Positions 16,134 through 25,002 of a stretch of 64,000 nt of DNA are shown piece after piece. Where the stretch lies: contig NZ_CP082922.1 of NCBI RefSeq assembly GCF_019931675.1, positions 3,549,001 to 3,613,000 on the forward strand, read 5' to 3'. Origin of the DNA: Nocardioides rotundus. Lineage in GTDB: Bacteria; Actinomycetota; Actinomycetes; Propionibacteriales; Nocardioidaceae. Below the pieces are notes generated by a model. That model had not been told where the DNA came from, did not search any database, and saw nothing but the letters and a program-made list of their open reading frames with translations. The position numbers and the translations under genes are program-made. Position 1 is the stretch's first letter; each line of letters begins with the position of its first letter.

Positions 16134-17287
16134 GACTGACGCTGACCGAGCTGGGCGGCGACCCCGAGGCCCCGCTGATGGTGCTGGGCCCCTCGCTGGG
16201 CACGTCCGCGCGCTCGCTGTGGACCGGCGTCGCGGGCGACCTCAGCGACGACTTCCGGGTCGTCGGATGGGACCTGCCCGGCCACGGGGACAGCGAGCCC
16301 GCGCAGGACTTCGACGTCGCCGGTCTCGCCGCTGCGGTGGTCGCCGCGGTGGACGAGCTCGCCCCCGGGCAGGCCTTCCACTACGCCGGCGACTCCCTCG
16401 GCGGGGCCACCGGGCTGCAGCTGCTGCTCGACCACCCCGACCGGGTGCGCACGGCCACCCTCATCTCGACCGGCGCGAAGATCGGCACCTCCGAGAGCTG
16501 GGCCGAGCGCGCCGAGCTCGTCCGCCGCGAGGGCACGGGGGCGCTGGTCGAGGCCACGCCCGCCCGCTGGTTCGCCGCCGGGTTCACCGAGCGAGCGCCC
16601 GCGATCGCCGAGGACCTGCTGGCGGCGCTCACGGCGGCCGACGGGCCGTCGTACTCCGCCGCCTGCGAGGCGCTGGCCGCCTTCGACGTGCGCGACCGGC
16701 TCGCCGAGATCGCCGTCCCCGTCCTCGCCGTGGCCGGTGCGGAGGACGTCCCGACGCCGCCCGCCTCGCTGCGGCACATCGCCGACGGCGTGCAGCACGG
16801 CGAGCTTGCCGTCCTCGACGCCGCGGCGCACCTGCCACCCGCCGAGCAGCCCGACCAGATCGCCGCGCTGATCCGCGAGCACGCCGAGACCGCCGAGCCA
16901 GCGACGCGGACCGGGCGACAGGTCCGCGCGGCGGGGATGAAGGTACGCCGGGAGGTGCTCGGCGACGAGCACGTCGACCGCGCCTCGGCCGCGGCGACCG
17001 ACCTGACCGCGGAGTTCCAGGACCTCATCACGACCTACGCCTGGGGCGAGATCTGGACCCGGCCCGGCCTGGACCGGCGCTCCCGCTCGATGATCACGCT
17101 CACCGCGCTGATCGCGCGCGGCCACCACGACGAGCTCGCGATGCACGTGCGCGCGGCCCGCCGCAACGGGCTGAGCGTCGCCGAGATCGGCGAGGTGATC
17201 CTGCAGTCGGCGATCTACTGCGGCGTCCCCGACGCCAACACCGCCTTCAAGATCGCCCAGCAGGCGCTCGCCGACGACGACGCCTGA
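16130..17287 (+). CDS. pcaL: Fused 3-oxoadipate enol-lactonase / 4-carboxymuconolactone decarboxylase (PcaL)
   Basis: The fusion does two consecutive steps. Residues 1 to about 255 are an alpha/beta-hydrolase (PcaD) with VVGWDLPGHGDS and the nucleophile elbow GDSLGG, and with VAGAEDVPTPP and AAHLPPAEQP supplying the late catalytic residues. Residues about 262-385 are PcaC (VRREVLGDEHVDRA, EIWTRPGLDRRSRSMITL, AIYCGVPDANTAFKIAQ). PcaD-PcaC fusions are known in actinobacteria as PcaL. ATG 16130 overlaps the pcaB stop. It is the last gene of pcaHGBL and converges on the hydroxyquinol dioxygenase with only 6 bp between stops. Its product, 3-oxoadipate, is used by pcaIJF further along. Confidence 0.94.
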   Translation: MRLTLTELGGDPEAPLMVLGPSLGTSARSLWTGVAGDLSDDFRVVGWDLPGHGDSEPAQDFDVAGLAAAVVAAVDELAPGQAFHYAGDSLGGATGLQLLLDHPDRVRTATLISTGAKIGTSESWAERAELVRREGTGALVEATPARWFAAGFTERAPAIAEDLLAALTAADGPSYSAACEALAAFDVRDRLAEIAVPVLAVAGAEDVPTPPASLRHIADGVQHGELAVLDAAAHLPPAEQPDQIAALIREHAETAEPATRTGRQVRAAGMKVRREVLGDEHVDRASAAATDLTAEFQDLITTYAWGEIWTRPGLDRRSRSMITLTALIARGHHDELAMHVRAARRNGLSVAEIGEVILQSAIYCGVPDANTAFKIAQQALADDDA

Positions 17288-17293
17288 CGCCGG

Positions 17294-18184
17294 TCACGTT
17301 CCCGCGGGCGCGAGCACGATGTCGAAGCGGGCACGCGCCCAGTCCCGGTCCGCGAGGTCCCGGCCGTCCGGGGTCGGCGTCCCGGCGGGCTGGGGCTCGA
17401 AGTCCGTGACCAGCGACTCCTTCACCCCGAACACCGAGTCGGAGTCGAGGTGGTCGTCGCCACGCACGAAGATGTGCGTCACCAGGGTGCGCAGGTCGTC
17501 GGCGGTGACCATGAAGTGCAGGTGCGCGGCCCGCATCGGCGACCGACCGGTCGCGTCGAGCAGCCGGCCGACCGGCCCGTCGTCGGGGATCGGGTACGGC
17601 GTCGGGGTGACCGCCCAGAAGCGGAACCCCCCGTCCTCGTCGGTGAAGAGGTGGGCACGGCCGGCCACCCGCTCGTCGGCGTACTGCACGTCGTAGAAGC
17701 CGTCCTCGTCGGCCTCCCACACCTCGACCCGGGCGCCGGGGACCGGGTCGCCGTCGACGGTCCGGACCGTCCCCTCGACCCAGCACGGCTGCCCCGGCGC
17801 GCCGCCGGCCATGTCCCCGCCGAGCTCGATGCCCGGGGAGTCCTCGACGAAGAACGGGCCGAAGACCGTCGCCTCGGTCGCGTCGGCGTAGGCCTCGTTG
17901 TTGATCGCGATCGTCTGCATCGAGGCGCCGAGGACGTCGGAGAGCAGGATGAACTCCTGGCGCTTCTCGTCGGTGATGTCGCCGCAGGCGGTGAGGAAGT
18001 CGATCCCAGCCTTCCACTCCTCCTCGGTGAGCCGGACCTCGCGGAGGAAGGCGTGGAGGTGCCGCACGAGCGAGTCCATCACCTCGTGGACCCGCGCGTC
18101 CGCGGTGCCGGCGAGCGAGCCGCGCACCCGCTCGACCAGGTCCTCCTCGACGGCGACCTGCTGGTCGTCGGACTGGTGGTTCAT
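17294..18184 (-). CDS. Hydroxyquinol 1,2-dioxygenase
   Basis: This intradiol dioxygenase cleaves hydroxyquinol (1,2,4-trihydroxybenzene) to maleylacetate. The N-terminal helical dimerisation domain ([32 protein letters not shown]) is of the catechol/hydroxyquinol 1,2-dioxygenase type. With ATG 18184 as start, the predicted Fe(III) ligands fall at Y164, Y197, H221 and H223, the numbers I recall for the Nocardioides simplex 3E crystal structure; this supports both the assignment and the start. The ATG overlaps the maleylacetate reductase stop, so the two enzymes are co-translated. An alternative ATG at 18205 would add seven residues inside the upstream gene. Confidence 0.93.
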   Translation of the reverse strand: MNHQSDDQQVAVEEDLVERVRGSLAGTADARVHEVMDSLVRHLHAFLREVRLTEEEWKAGIDFLTACGDITDEKRQEFILLSDVLGASMQTIAINNEAYADATEATVFGPFFVEDSPGIELGGDMAGGAPGQPCWVEGTVRTVDGDPVPGARVEVWEADEDGFYDVQYADERVAGRAHLFTDEDGGFRFWAVTPTPYPIPDDGPVGRLLDATGRSPMRAAHLHFMVTADDLRTLVTHIFVRGDDHLDSDSVFGVKESLVTDFEPQPAGTPTPDGRDLADRDWARARFDIVLAPAGT

Positions 18185-19236
18185 CGTGGATCCGTCCCTT
18201 CCCATGCATCGTGGAGCAGGCGCTCCAGCTCGTCCCGGCCCACGGGGGCCGGGTTGGACGCGGGGACGACCGGGAGGATCGCCTCGGCCGCGTCCGGGAT
18301 GTCTGACTCGCGCAGGCCCAGGTCGCGCAGAGCCCCTGGCGCGCGCACCCGGCGGCGGAGCGCCTCCAGCCCCGCCACCGCCGTGTCGGCGTCGAACACG
18401 TCGGCCAGGCGCCGCTCCGCGTCGGGCGCGAACGGCGCGTTGAGGGCGAGCACGTGCGGGAGTACGACGGCATGGGTCGGCGCGTGCGGCAGGTCGAACC
18501 GGCCGCCGAGCACGTGGCAGATCTTGTGGTGCAGGCCGGAGCCGGCCGAGGTGAACGCCACCGCGGCGAGGTAGGCGCCGTACAGCAGCCCCTCGCGCCC
18601 GGGCATCGCCTCCGGCTCGTCGGCGACTGCGGGCAGCGCGGACACCAGGCCGCGCGCGCCCTCGAGGGCCAGCGCCGCGTTGATCGGGTCCGCCCGCGGC
18701 GCCCAGAGGGCATCCACGGAGTGCGCGAGCGCGTTGAGCGTGGAGGCGACCGTCAGGTCGACCGGGAGGGAGAGCGTCAGCCCGGCGTCGTAGACCACCG
18801 ACCGCGGCAGCACCCGCGCGTCGACCCCGGTGGTCTTCGTTCCGTCCTCGGTCATCCCCCAGACGTCGGTCGCCTCGGAGCCGGCGTACGTCGTCGGCAC
18901 CGCGACCACCGGGAGCCCGGAGGTCAGCGCGACAGCCTTGCCGAGCCCGGTCGCCGAGCCGCCGCCGATGGTGAGGACGACGTCCGCCCGGTGCTGCCGG
19001 GCGACCTCGCGGGCCCGCTCGGCGACGGGCACCGGCACGTGCATCGCCACCTCGTGGTGGGAGACGACCACCGGCACGTCCGCCGCGATCCGTGCGGCGT
19101 CCTCCGCCTCGCGGTCACTGGCGATCAGCATCACCCGGCGGCCGTCGAGCTCCGCGACCTCGGCGGCCACGCCCGCGGCCGCCTGCCCGGGGGCGAACCG
19201 CACCCGCTGGGGCAGCGTCTGGTGCACGAACTCCAT
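18181..19236 (-). CDS. Maleylacetate reductase
   Basis: This 351-residue member of the iron-containing alcohol dehydrogenase family has [14 protein letters not shown] (NAD(P)H binding), [16 protein letters not shown], and the short helix [18 protein letters not shown] followed by [12 protein letters not shown]. These are features of the TfdF/MacA maleylacetate reductases that give 3-oxoadipate. It lies between the flavin monooxygenase (3-bp gap) and the hydroxyquinol dioxygenase (4-bp overlap). That is the order of the resorcinol operon described for Corynebacterium glutamicum. Cofactor preference cannot be read from the sequence. Confidence 0.92.
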   Translation of the reverse strand: MEFVHQTLPQRVRFAPGQAAAGVAAEVAELDGRRVMLIASDREAEDAARIAADVPVVVSHHEVAMHVPVPVAERAREVARQHRADVVLTIGGGSATGLGKAVALTSGLPVVAVPTTYAGSEATDVWGMTEDGTKTTGVDARVLPRSVVYDAGLTLSLPVDLTVASTLNALAHSVDALWAPRADPINAALALEGARGLVSALPAVADEPEAMPGREGLLYGAYLAAVAFTSAGSGLHHKICHVLGGRFDLPHAPTHAVVLPHVLALNAPFAPDAERRLADVFDADTAVAGLEALRRRVRAPGALRDLGLRESDIPDAAEAILPVVPASNPAPVGRDELERLLHDAWEGTDPR

Positions 19237-19239
19237 GCC

Positions 19240-21042
19240 TCACCCCTCCCCGGCGCGGCCGAGGAGCGAGGTCAGCGCGTCCCGCAGGGCGCCCGCGGGG
19301 TCCTCCGGCAGGCTCATCGACCGCCACCCGATGTGCTTGTCAGGACGGACCAGGAGCACGCCCTCCTCGCCGACCTCGCGCTGCTTGGCCCAGTCGTAGT
19401 AGAGGTCGTTGACCGCCCGGCCCGGACCGATGACCACCGTCTCCAGCGGCACCCCCAGCTCCTCGGCGACCGCCGCCCCGGCCTCGGCCCACGCCTCGCC
19501 GGCGATGCCGGTGATGAGGGTGAAGCGGTCGTAGGGAGCCAGGTCCATCGCGGCCCGGCGGTGCAGCGAGTCGCCGACCCAGGCGTGCGGCAGGTGGCTG
19601 CCCGGCACGGTCGAGACCTGGTGGTAGAGATCGGGGTCCCGCGTCGGTGCGGGCAGCTCGCTGCCGTCGGACACGATCGCGGAGGACTCGTAGAACTGCC
19701 CGAGGTCCACGCCGTGGGCGTTGAACTCGTAGTTCTTCAGCTCCATCGCCTTCACCAGCGCCTCGCGCTTGGCCGCGCCGGCCGGGGTGTTGGCCTTGCG
19801 CTCCTCGAGCTGGCGGAGCATCTCCTCCTCGGTCTCGGCGTCGGTGACGCCGAGCGCGGAGAAGAGGTCCGCGAACTCCCGGCTGGACTTGTTCGCCCGC
19901 TTCACGATCCGCTCGGCGACCGGCGCCCGCTCGTCGGTGTAGGTGTCCAGCAGGGACGGGTCGGCGTACCCCCTCAGCACGGCGGCCAGCTTCCACGCGA
20001 GGTTGTAGGAGTCCTGCACCGAGGTGTTCGAGCCCAGCCCGTTCGACGGCGGGTGCCGGTGCACGGCGTCGCCGGCGCAGAAGACGCGGCCCTGCTGCAG
20101 GCGCGTCGCATACATCTCGTTGTTGCCCCACAGGGAGTAGCCGGTGATCTCGACGTCGAGGTCGGGCATGCCGAGCAGGTTGCGCACGATCTCCACCGCG
20201 GCCTCGTCGTCGACGTCCGGCGGCGGGCCGGCGATGTCGTAGCCCCACACGATCAGCCACTCGTCCCACGGCCGGACCATCCGGACCAGCCCGGCGCCGA
20301 TGCCGCCGACGTTGGAGCCCGGCTGGATCACCCAGTAGAGCACCGAGGGCCGGTGCTCGCAGTAGGCCGCGATGTCGGCCTTGAAGGTGATGTTCATCGA
20401 GCCGGCGATGTCCATCGCGCCCTCGTAGGGCAGCCCGAGGTCGGCCGCCACCTTGCTCCGCGCCCCGTCGGCGCCGATCAGGTAGCGCGCCCGGATCGTG
20501 TACTCCTCCCCCGTGAGCCGGTCGAGCACGCGGACGGATACCCCGTCCTCGTCCTGCTCGTGGGAGAGGTACTCGGTGGAGAACCGGGCGTGCGTGCCGC
20601 GCTCGGTGGCGTTGCGCACCAGGATCGGCTCCAGGTAGGTCTGCGGGATGTCGACGACCAACGACGGGGAGGCGAGTTGGTAGTCCGCCTCCCGGGCGGG
20701 ATGGGTCCCCCACGTCCGGATCCGGCCGATCTCCTCCCCCGCGATCGCCGTGCAGAACACCGTGTCCCCGACCAGCGCGTGCGGGGTGGCGTCGGCGAGG
20801 ACCTGCTCCTCGATGCCCATGTCGCGGAAGATCTCCATCGCCCGCTGGTTGGTGATGTGCGCCCGCGGGGTGTTCGCGGTCCAGCGGTACTTGGTGATCA
20901 TGATGTTCGGGATGCCGAGGGTGGACAGGTAGAGCGCGGCGGAGGCGCCCGCCGGCCCCGAGCCCACCACCAGGACGTCGGTCTCGACGACTCGGGAGTC
21001 GGGCAGCTCGGTCTCGGTCTGGCCGTCATCGAACGCGGGCAT
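19240..21042 (-). CDS. FAD-dependent aromatic monooxygenase (resorcinol/phenol hydroxylase type)
   Basis: This 600-residue class A flavoprotein monooxygenase belongs to the TfdB/PheA phenol hydroxylase group. FAD motifs are VLVVGSGPAGASAALYL near residue 25, LIGADGARSKVAADLG near 190 and CAGDAVHRHPPSNGLGSNT near 320. The C-terminal thioredoxin-like domain typical of this group follows (FTLITGIAGEAW, VLLVRPDKHIGWRS). As the first gene before maleylacetate reductase and hydroxyquinol dioxygenase, it should produce hydroxyquinol, most simply from resorcinol; 4-chlorophenol- or nitrophenol-type substrates are alternatives. The AraC-type regulator gene lies immediately upstream on the same strand. 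Confidence 0.87.
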   Translation of the reverse strand: MPAFDDGQTETELPDSRVVETDVLVVGSGPAGASAALYLSTLGIPNIMITKYRWTANTPRAHITNQRAMEIFRDMGIEEQVLADATPHALVGDTVFCTAIAGEEIGRIRTWGTHPAREADYQLASPSLVVDIPQTYLEPILVRNATERGTHARFSTEYLSHEQDEDGVSVRVLDRLTGEEYTIRARYLIGADGARSKVAADLGLPYEGAMDIAGSMNITFKADIAAYCEHRPSVLYWVIQPGSNVGGIGAGLVRMVRPWDEWLIVWGYDIAGPPPDVDDEAAVEIVRNLLGMPDLDVEITGYSLWGNNEMYATRLQQGRVFCAGDAVHRHPPSNGLGSNTSVQDSYNLAWKLAAVLRGYADPSLLDTYTDERAPVAERIVKRANKSSREFADLFSALGVTDAETEEEMLRQLEERKANTPAGAAKREALVKAMELKNYEFNAHGVDLGQFYESSAIVSDGSELPAPTRDPDLYHQVSTVPGSHLPHAWVGDSLHRRAAMDLAPYDRFTLITGIAGEAWAEAGAAVAEELGVPLETVVIGPGRAVNDLYYDWAKQREVGEEGVLLVRPDKHIGWRSMSLPEDPAGALRDALTSLLGRAGEG

Positions 21043-21113
21043 GGCTCACCTTCCCCGACCGGACCCTCGCCGGCCTCTGCGCCGAGTGTTCGCCGTCACA
21101 CGCCGCGGATCGA

Positions 21114-21140
21114 GGGATCGGCGGGTTCTCGTCCGATCCC
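21114..21140 (-). terminator. Hairpin between the AraC regulator and the hydroxyquinol operon
   Basis: GGGATCGG (21114-21121) and CCGATCCC (21133-21140) form a perfect 8-bp stem with an 11-nt loop, 17 bp after the AraC-type gene stop. It could end that transcript, or be an operator for the operon that starts 70 bp further on. No U-tract follows, so the terminator call is tentative. Confidence 0.4.
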
Positions 21141-21156
21141 GGCAAGAGCGGCCGGT

Positions 21157-22113
21157 TCAGGACAGCCGGGCGAGACCGCGGCGTACGTCGCCCGGGCGCT
21201 CGCCGTACCGCTCGACGAACGCGCGGGAGAAGTGCGACGCCGAGACGAAGCCGCTGAGCCGGGCGATCTCGGCGATGTCCAGGTCCGCGGTCTCCGGCCG
21301 CTCGAGCTGCCGGCGGGCGAGGTCCAGCCGACGGCCCAGGATGTGGCGCGGGACGCTCTCGCCGGCGTCGGCGAAGACCCGCGAGAGGTGCCGGGGGCTG
21401 ACCCCGACGGCGTCGGCCACGCGCGCCGCGGACAGGCCGGGGTCGCGCAGGTGCCGGTCGATGTAGGTGCGTGCGGCGACCAGGTGCGCCGACGGGGTCG
21501 CCTCGCCCCGGCCGGCGACCACCGCGGTCAGCAGCTCCAGGAGGAAGGCCTCGTCCGCCGGGGCCGGGTCGGTGTCGCGTACGGCGCCTCCGACGTGCCG
21601 GGCGAGGGCGTGGGCGAAGGAGTCGCGGCCGGACCCGAAGTCCACCGTCACCGGCGCCTCCAGGTCCCCCACCCCCGTGGCCTCGGTGAAGACCTCCCGG
21701 GGCACCTTGAGCACCAGCTCCTCCAGTCCCTGGGAGAAGCCGCGCAGGAACGGCCGGTCGGCGTCGCAGATCAGCGCCTGACCCGGCTGGGCCGTGCGCG
21801 CGCCGTCCTCGTCGTAGTAGAACGCCTGCCCCGACAGCCCGAAGTAGACGGCGATCGCCTCAGTGGGCCGGCGCCGCACGCAGTCGGCGTCGCGCTCCAC
21901 GACGTGCGAGGTGCCGCTGACGCGGGCCAGGTGCAGGCGGTCGAGCTGGAGGTTGGTCTCCGTCGCCTCGAGCTGCTCGCCGGACAGCGTGCGGCAGCGC
22001 AGGCCGATCAGGGCGTCCTCGTTGTGCCCCTCCCACCGCTCGATGCGCTGCTCGTCAGGCATCCCCTCGGTCGTGAAGGACACCGGTGCAGGCTGGGCTG
22101 TGACCTGCGTCAT
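21157..22113 (-). CDS. AraC-family transcriptional regulator
   Basis: The 318-residue protein has an N-terminal sensor domain of the AraC-binding-like (cupin) type (about residues 40-200: VERDADCVRRRPTEAIAVYF, QPGQALICDADRPF). A C-terminal double HTH follows (LSAARVADAVGVSPRHLSRVF and IAEIARLSGFVSASHFSRAF). This architecture (AraC_binding_2 plus HTH_18) is common among activators of aromatic and alkane catabolism. It directly precedes the monooxygenase-reductase-dioxygenase operon on the same strand, so it is the best candidate for its regulator; effector unknown. The start MTQVTAQPAPVSFTTEG is used. Confidence 0.83.
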   Translation of the reverse strand: MTQVTAQPAPVSFTTEGMPDEQRIERWEGHNEDALIGLRCRTLSGEQLEATETNLQLDRLHLARVSGTSHVVERDADCVRRRPTEAIAVYFGLSGQAFYYDEDGARTAQPGQALICDADRPFLRGFSQGLEELVLKVPREVFTEATGVGDLEAPVTVDFGSGRDSFAHALARHVGGAVRDTDPAPADEAFLLELLTAVVAGRGEATPSAHLVAARTYIDRHLRDPGLSAARVADAVGVSPRHLSRVFADAGESVPRHILGRRLDLARRQLERPETADLDIAEIARLSGFVSASHFSRAFVERYGERPGDVRRGLARLS

Positions 22114-22122
22114 CCCGCGAGT

Positions 22123-23031
22123 CTAGCCAGCGGCGCCGCGCGCACCCTCGGACGCGATGGCGACGACCGCCTCCGCGACGGCGGCCACCGCGGGGGCCAG
22201 CGGTCCGGCCGGGGTGGCGAGCCGGAGGTCGACGTACCGCTCCTCGGCGAGCGGGACGTAGCGCACGCCCGCCACGCTGAGGCTGCGCACGGGCTCGGGC
22301 ACCAGCGCCACCCCGGCGCCGGCGGCCACGAAGACCACGATGGTCGCGGTCTCCTGGACCTCCAGCACCGACGGCGGGCGGAAGCCGGCGTCGCGGCAGA
22401 CGCTGAGGACGACGTCGTGCATCGCCGACCGCTCGTGCGCGGGGTAGGTCACGAACGGCTCGTCGGCCAGCGCGGCGGGCTCGATCGCGTCCGCGTCGGC
22501 GAGCGGGTGGTCCTCGGGTACGGCGACCACCAGCCGCTCGCGCCGCAGCCGGCTGACCGCGACCCGTGCCCCCTCGGGCGCCTCCCCCCGCAGCACGGCG
22601 AGGTCGAAGCGTCCCTCCTCGACCCCCTCGAAGAGCTCCGGCGCCAGCAGCTCCCCGCGCAGGTCCAGGTCGATCCGCGGGCGCTCGGCCCGCACCCGCT
22701 GCGCGACCCGCGGGAGGACGTCGTACGTCGCCGTCCCGACGAACCCGACCGAGACCCGCCCCAGCCGCCCGGCGGCCACGAGGGCGGCGTCCGCGTCGGC
22801 GCTCTCGGCCGCGGCCAGGAGCCGGCGGGCGTGCACGAGCAGCGCCCGGCCGCCGTCGGTCAGCTCGACCCGGCGGGTGGTGCGGTCGAAGAGGGCGAAG
22901 CCGCACTGCCGCTCCAGCTTGGCGACCTGCTGCGAGACCACCGACTGGGCAACGTGCAGCCGGGCGGCCGCGCGACCGAAGTGGCCCTCGTCGGCGACGG
23001 CGGCGAAGTAGCGGGCCTGGCGGACCTCCAT
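22123..23031 (-). CDS. LysR-family regulator divergent from pcaFIJ
   Basis: The 302-residue LTTR has an N-terminal winged HTH (MEVRQARYFAAVADEGHFGRAAARLHVAQSVVSQQVAKLE) and a periplasmic-binding-like effector domain (GRVSVGFVGTATYDVLPRV, VFVAAGAGVALVPEPV). It is closest in look to the CatR/BenM/PcaQ group that senses muconate or 3-oxoadipate-type acids. Start 23031 gives the canonical MEVRQ; the open frame extends upstream into the promoter. It is divergent from pcaF with an 82-bp shared region carrying GCACA-AC-TGTGC. Its 3' end lies 9 bp upstream of the AraC-type gene start, in the same direction. Confidence 0.87.
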   Translation of the reverse strand: MEVRQARYFAAVADEGHFGRAAARLHVAQSVVSQQVAKLERQCGFALFDRTTRRVELTDGGRALLVHARRLLAAAESADADAALVAAGRLGRVSVGFVGTATYDVLPRVAQRVRAERPRIDLDLRGELLAPELFEGVEEGRFDLAVLRGEAPEGARVAVSRLRRERLVVAVPEDHPLADADAIEPAALADEPFVTYPAHERSAMHDVVLSVCRDAGFRPPSVLEVQETATIVVFVAAGAGVALVPEPVRSLSVAGVRYVPLAEERYVDLRLATPAGPLAPAVAAVAEAVVAIASEGARGAAG

Positions 23032-23063
23032 CCCGCCATTATTCACTGTTGACGATCGATTCT

Positions 23064-23106
23064 GCACAACTGTGCGTTGGACCCGAAGATTGGGCCGCAC
23101 TACTGT
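23064..23106 (+). promoter_or_regulatory. pcaF promoter with LysR-type palindrome
   Basis: A GCACA-AC-TGTGC palindrome (23064-23075) lies directly before a -35-like TTGGAC (23077-23082). An 18-bp spacer follows, then -10 TACTGT (23101-23106). The pcaF ATG at 23114 is 7 bases further, with no ribosome site, so the mRNA is probably leaderless. A palindrome abutting the -35 is where LysR activators usually bind. Confidence 0.6.
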
Positions 23107-23113
23107 CGAGTCC

Positions 23114-24313
23114 ATGACCGACGCCTACCTCTACGCCTCCGTGCGCACCCCGTTCGGGCGGTACGGCGGCGCCCTCGCCGACGTCCGCCCCGACGACCTG
23201 GGGGCCGTGGCTCTCGGCGCCGTCGTCGAGCGGGTCCCCGGCCTCGAGCCTGACCTCGTCGGCGACGTGATCTTCGGCAACGCCAACGGGGCGGGCGAGG
23301 ACAACCGCAACGTCGCGCGGATGTCCGCGCTGCTGGCCGGCTTCCCCGTCTCGGTGCCCGGCGTGACCGTGAACCGCCTCTGCGGATCCTCGCTGGAGGC
23401 CGCCATCGCGGCCTCGCGGGCCGTGGAGACCGGCGACCACGAGGTCGTGCTGGCCGGCGGGGTCGAGTCGATGACCCGCTCGCCGTGGGTGGTGCCGAAG
23501 CCGTCGCGCGCCTTCCCCGCGGGCAACACCGAGCTGGTCTCGACCGCGCTCGGGTGGCGGCTGGTCAACCCGCGGATGCCCGAGGAGTGGACGGTCTCGC
23601 TCGGGGAGGCCAACGAGCAGCTGGCCGAGAGGTTCGGGATCTCCCGGGAGCGGCAGGACGAGTTCGCGGTCCGCTCGCACCGGCTGGCCGCCCAGGCGTG
23701 GGACGAGGGCTTCTACGACGACCTGGTGGTGCCGGTCCCGGGGAGCGACCTGACCCGCGACGAGGGCATCCGCCCGGACTCGTCGACGGAGAAGCTGGCC
23801 GGCCTCAAGCCGGTCTTCCGCAAAGACGGCTCCATCACCGCGGGCAACGCATCTCCCCTCAACGACGGGGCTTCCGCGCTCGTGATCGCCTCCGGCGAGG
23901 CCCCGCTGGGCACCGAGCCGGTCGCCCGGATCGCCGGTCGCGGAGCGCACGCGCTGGAGCCGCAGATGTTCGGCTACGCCCCCGTGGAGGCGGCGCAGAA
24001 GGCGCTGGACGCCGCCGGCGTCGGCTGGGCCGACGTCGGCGCGGTGGAGCTCAACGAGGCCTTCGCTGTGCAGTCGCTGGCCTGCGTCGACGCGTGGCTG
24101 GACCGCGGCCTGCGCGACCCCGAGTTGGTCAACTCCCGGGGCGGGGCGATCGCGATCGGGCACCCGCTGGGCGCCTCCGGAGGCCGGGTGCTCGGCACCC
24201 TCGCCAAGGACCTGCGCGAGCGCGGCGAGCGCTGGGGCGTCGCCGCGATCTGCATCGGCGTGGGCCAGGGCCTGGCGGTCGTGCTGGAGAACCCGGCGAC
24301 GGGGGCACCGTGA
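23114..24313 (+). CDS. pcaF: 3-oxoadipyl-CoA thiolase
   Basis: The 399-residue thiolase cleaves 3-oxoadipyl-CoA to succinyl-CoA and acetyl-CoA. The catalytic blocks are NRLCGSSLEA (acyl-accepting cysteine near residue 91), NEAFAVQSLA, the GGAIAIGHPLGASGGR signature near 350 and CIGVGQG near 385. The ATG at 23114 is favoured over an in-frame codon 42 bases upstream, because TACTGT/-10 lies between them. It is the first gene of pcaFIJ, transcribed away from the LysR gene, and its stop overlaps pcaI. It serves both the protocatechuate and hydroxyquinol branches. Confidence 0.93.
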   Translation: MTDAYLYASVRTPFGRYGGALADVRPDDLGAVALGAVVERVPGLEPDLVGDVIFGNANGAGEDNRNVARMSALLAGFPVSVPGVTVNRLCGSSLEAAIAASRAVETGDHEVVLAGGVESMTRSPWVVPKPSRAFPAGNTELVSTALGWRLVNPRMPEEWTVSLGEANEQLAERFGISRERQDEFAVRSHRLAAQAWDEGFYDDLVVPVPGSDLTRDEGIRPDSSTEKLAGLKPVFRKDGSITAGNASPLNDGASALVIASGEAPLGTEPVARIAGRGAHALEPQMFGYAPVEAAQKALDAAGVGWADVGAVELNEAFAVQSLACVDAWLDRGLRDPELVNSRGGAIAIGHPLGASGGRVLGTLAKDLRERGERWGVAAICIGVGQGLAVVLENPATGAP

Positions 24314-25002
24314 TCGAGGTGGCGGCCTCGCCGGACGAGGCGGTGCGGGGGGTCGAGGACGGCTCGACCGTGCTGATCGGCGGCTTCGGGCGCGCCGGGC
24401 TGCCCTTCGCCCTGATCGACGCGCTGCGCCGTACCGGCGCGAAGGACCTGACCGTGGTCAACAACAACGCCGGGAACGGGGACACCGGCCTGGCCGCCCT
24501 GCTGGCCACCGGGGCGGTGCGGAGGATCATCTGCTCCTTCCCGCGGCAGACCGACTCGTGGGTCTTCGACGGGCTCTACCGCGAGGGCCGGATCGAGCTC
24601 GAGGTGGTGCCCCAGGGCAACCTCGCCGAGCGGATCCGCGCGGCCGGGGCCGGCATCGGGGCCTTCTTCACCCCCACCGGCGCGGGCACGCTGCTCGCGG
24701 AGGGCAAGGAGACCCGGGAGATCGACGGCCGGCTACAGGTCCTGGAGTACCCCATCCACGGCGATGTCGCACTGATCCGTGCGCACACCGCGGACGAGGC
24801 GGGCAACCTGACCTACCGCAAGACCGGCCGGAACTTCGGGCCGATCATGGCCTCGGCCGCCGCGACCACCGTGGCCGAGGTGACCCGGGTGGTGCCGCGC
24901 GGCGACATCGACCCCGAGTCGGTGGTGACGCCCGGGATCTTCGTGGACCGGGTCGTGGTGGCCGACCCACCGCCGGTGGAGAACCAGGAGCCCGAAGCAT
25001 GA
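24310..25002 (+). CDS. pcaI: 3-oxoadipate CoA-transferase subunit A
   Basis: This 230-residue alpha subunit transfers CoA from succinyl-CoA to 3-oxoadipate. It has the class I CoA-transferase N-terminal motif VLIGGFGRAGLPFALIDAL, then NNNAGNGDTGLAALL and GAFFTPTGAGT. GTG 24310 overlaps the pcaF stop (GTGA), and its own stop overlaps pcaJ (ATGA). The same fold also serves acetoacetate and succinyl-CoA transferases; the pca context supports the assignment. Confidence 0.92.
   Translation: MIEVAASPDEAVRGVEDGSTVLIGGFGRAGLPFALIDALRRTGAKDLTVVNNNAGNGDTGLAALLATGAVRRIICSFPRQTDSWVFDGLYREGRIELEVVPQGNLAERIRAAGAGIGAFFTPTGAGTLLAEGKETREIDGRLQVLEYPIHGDVALIRAHTADEAGNLTYRKTGRNFGPIMASAAATTVAEVTRVVPRGDIDPESVVTPGIFVDRVVVADPPPVENQEPEA

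Noticed and set aside
18454..23052. 1532-residue plus-strand open frame across five minus-strand genes
   Set aside because: It is an antisense shadow with GC-biased composition and low-complexity text; every underlying minus-strand gene has clear catalytic motifs.
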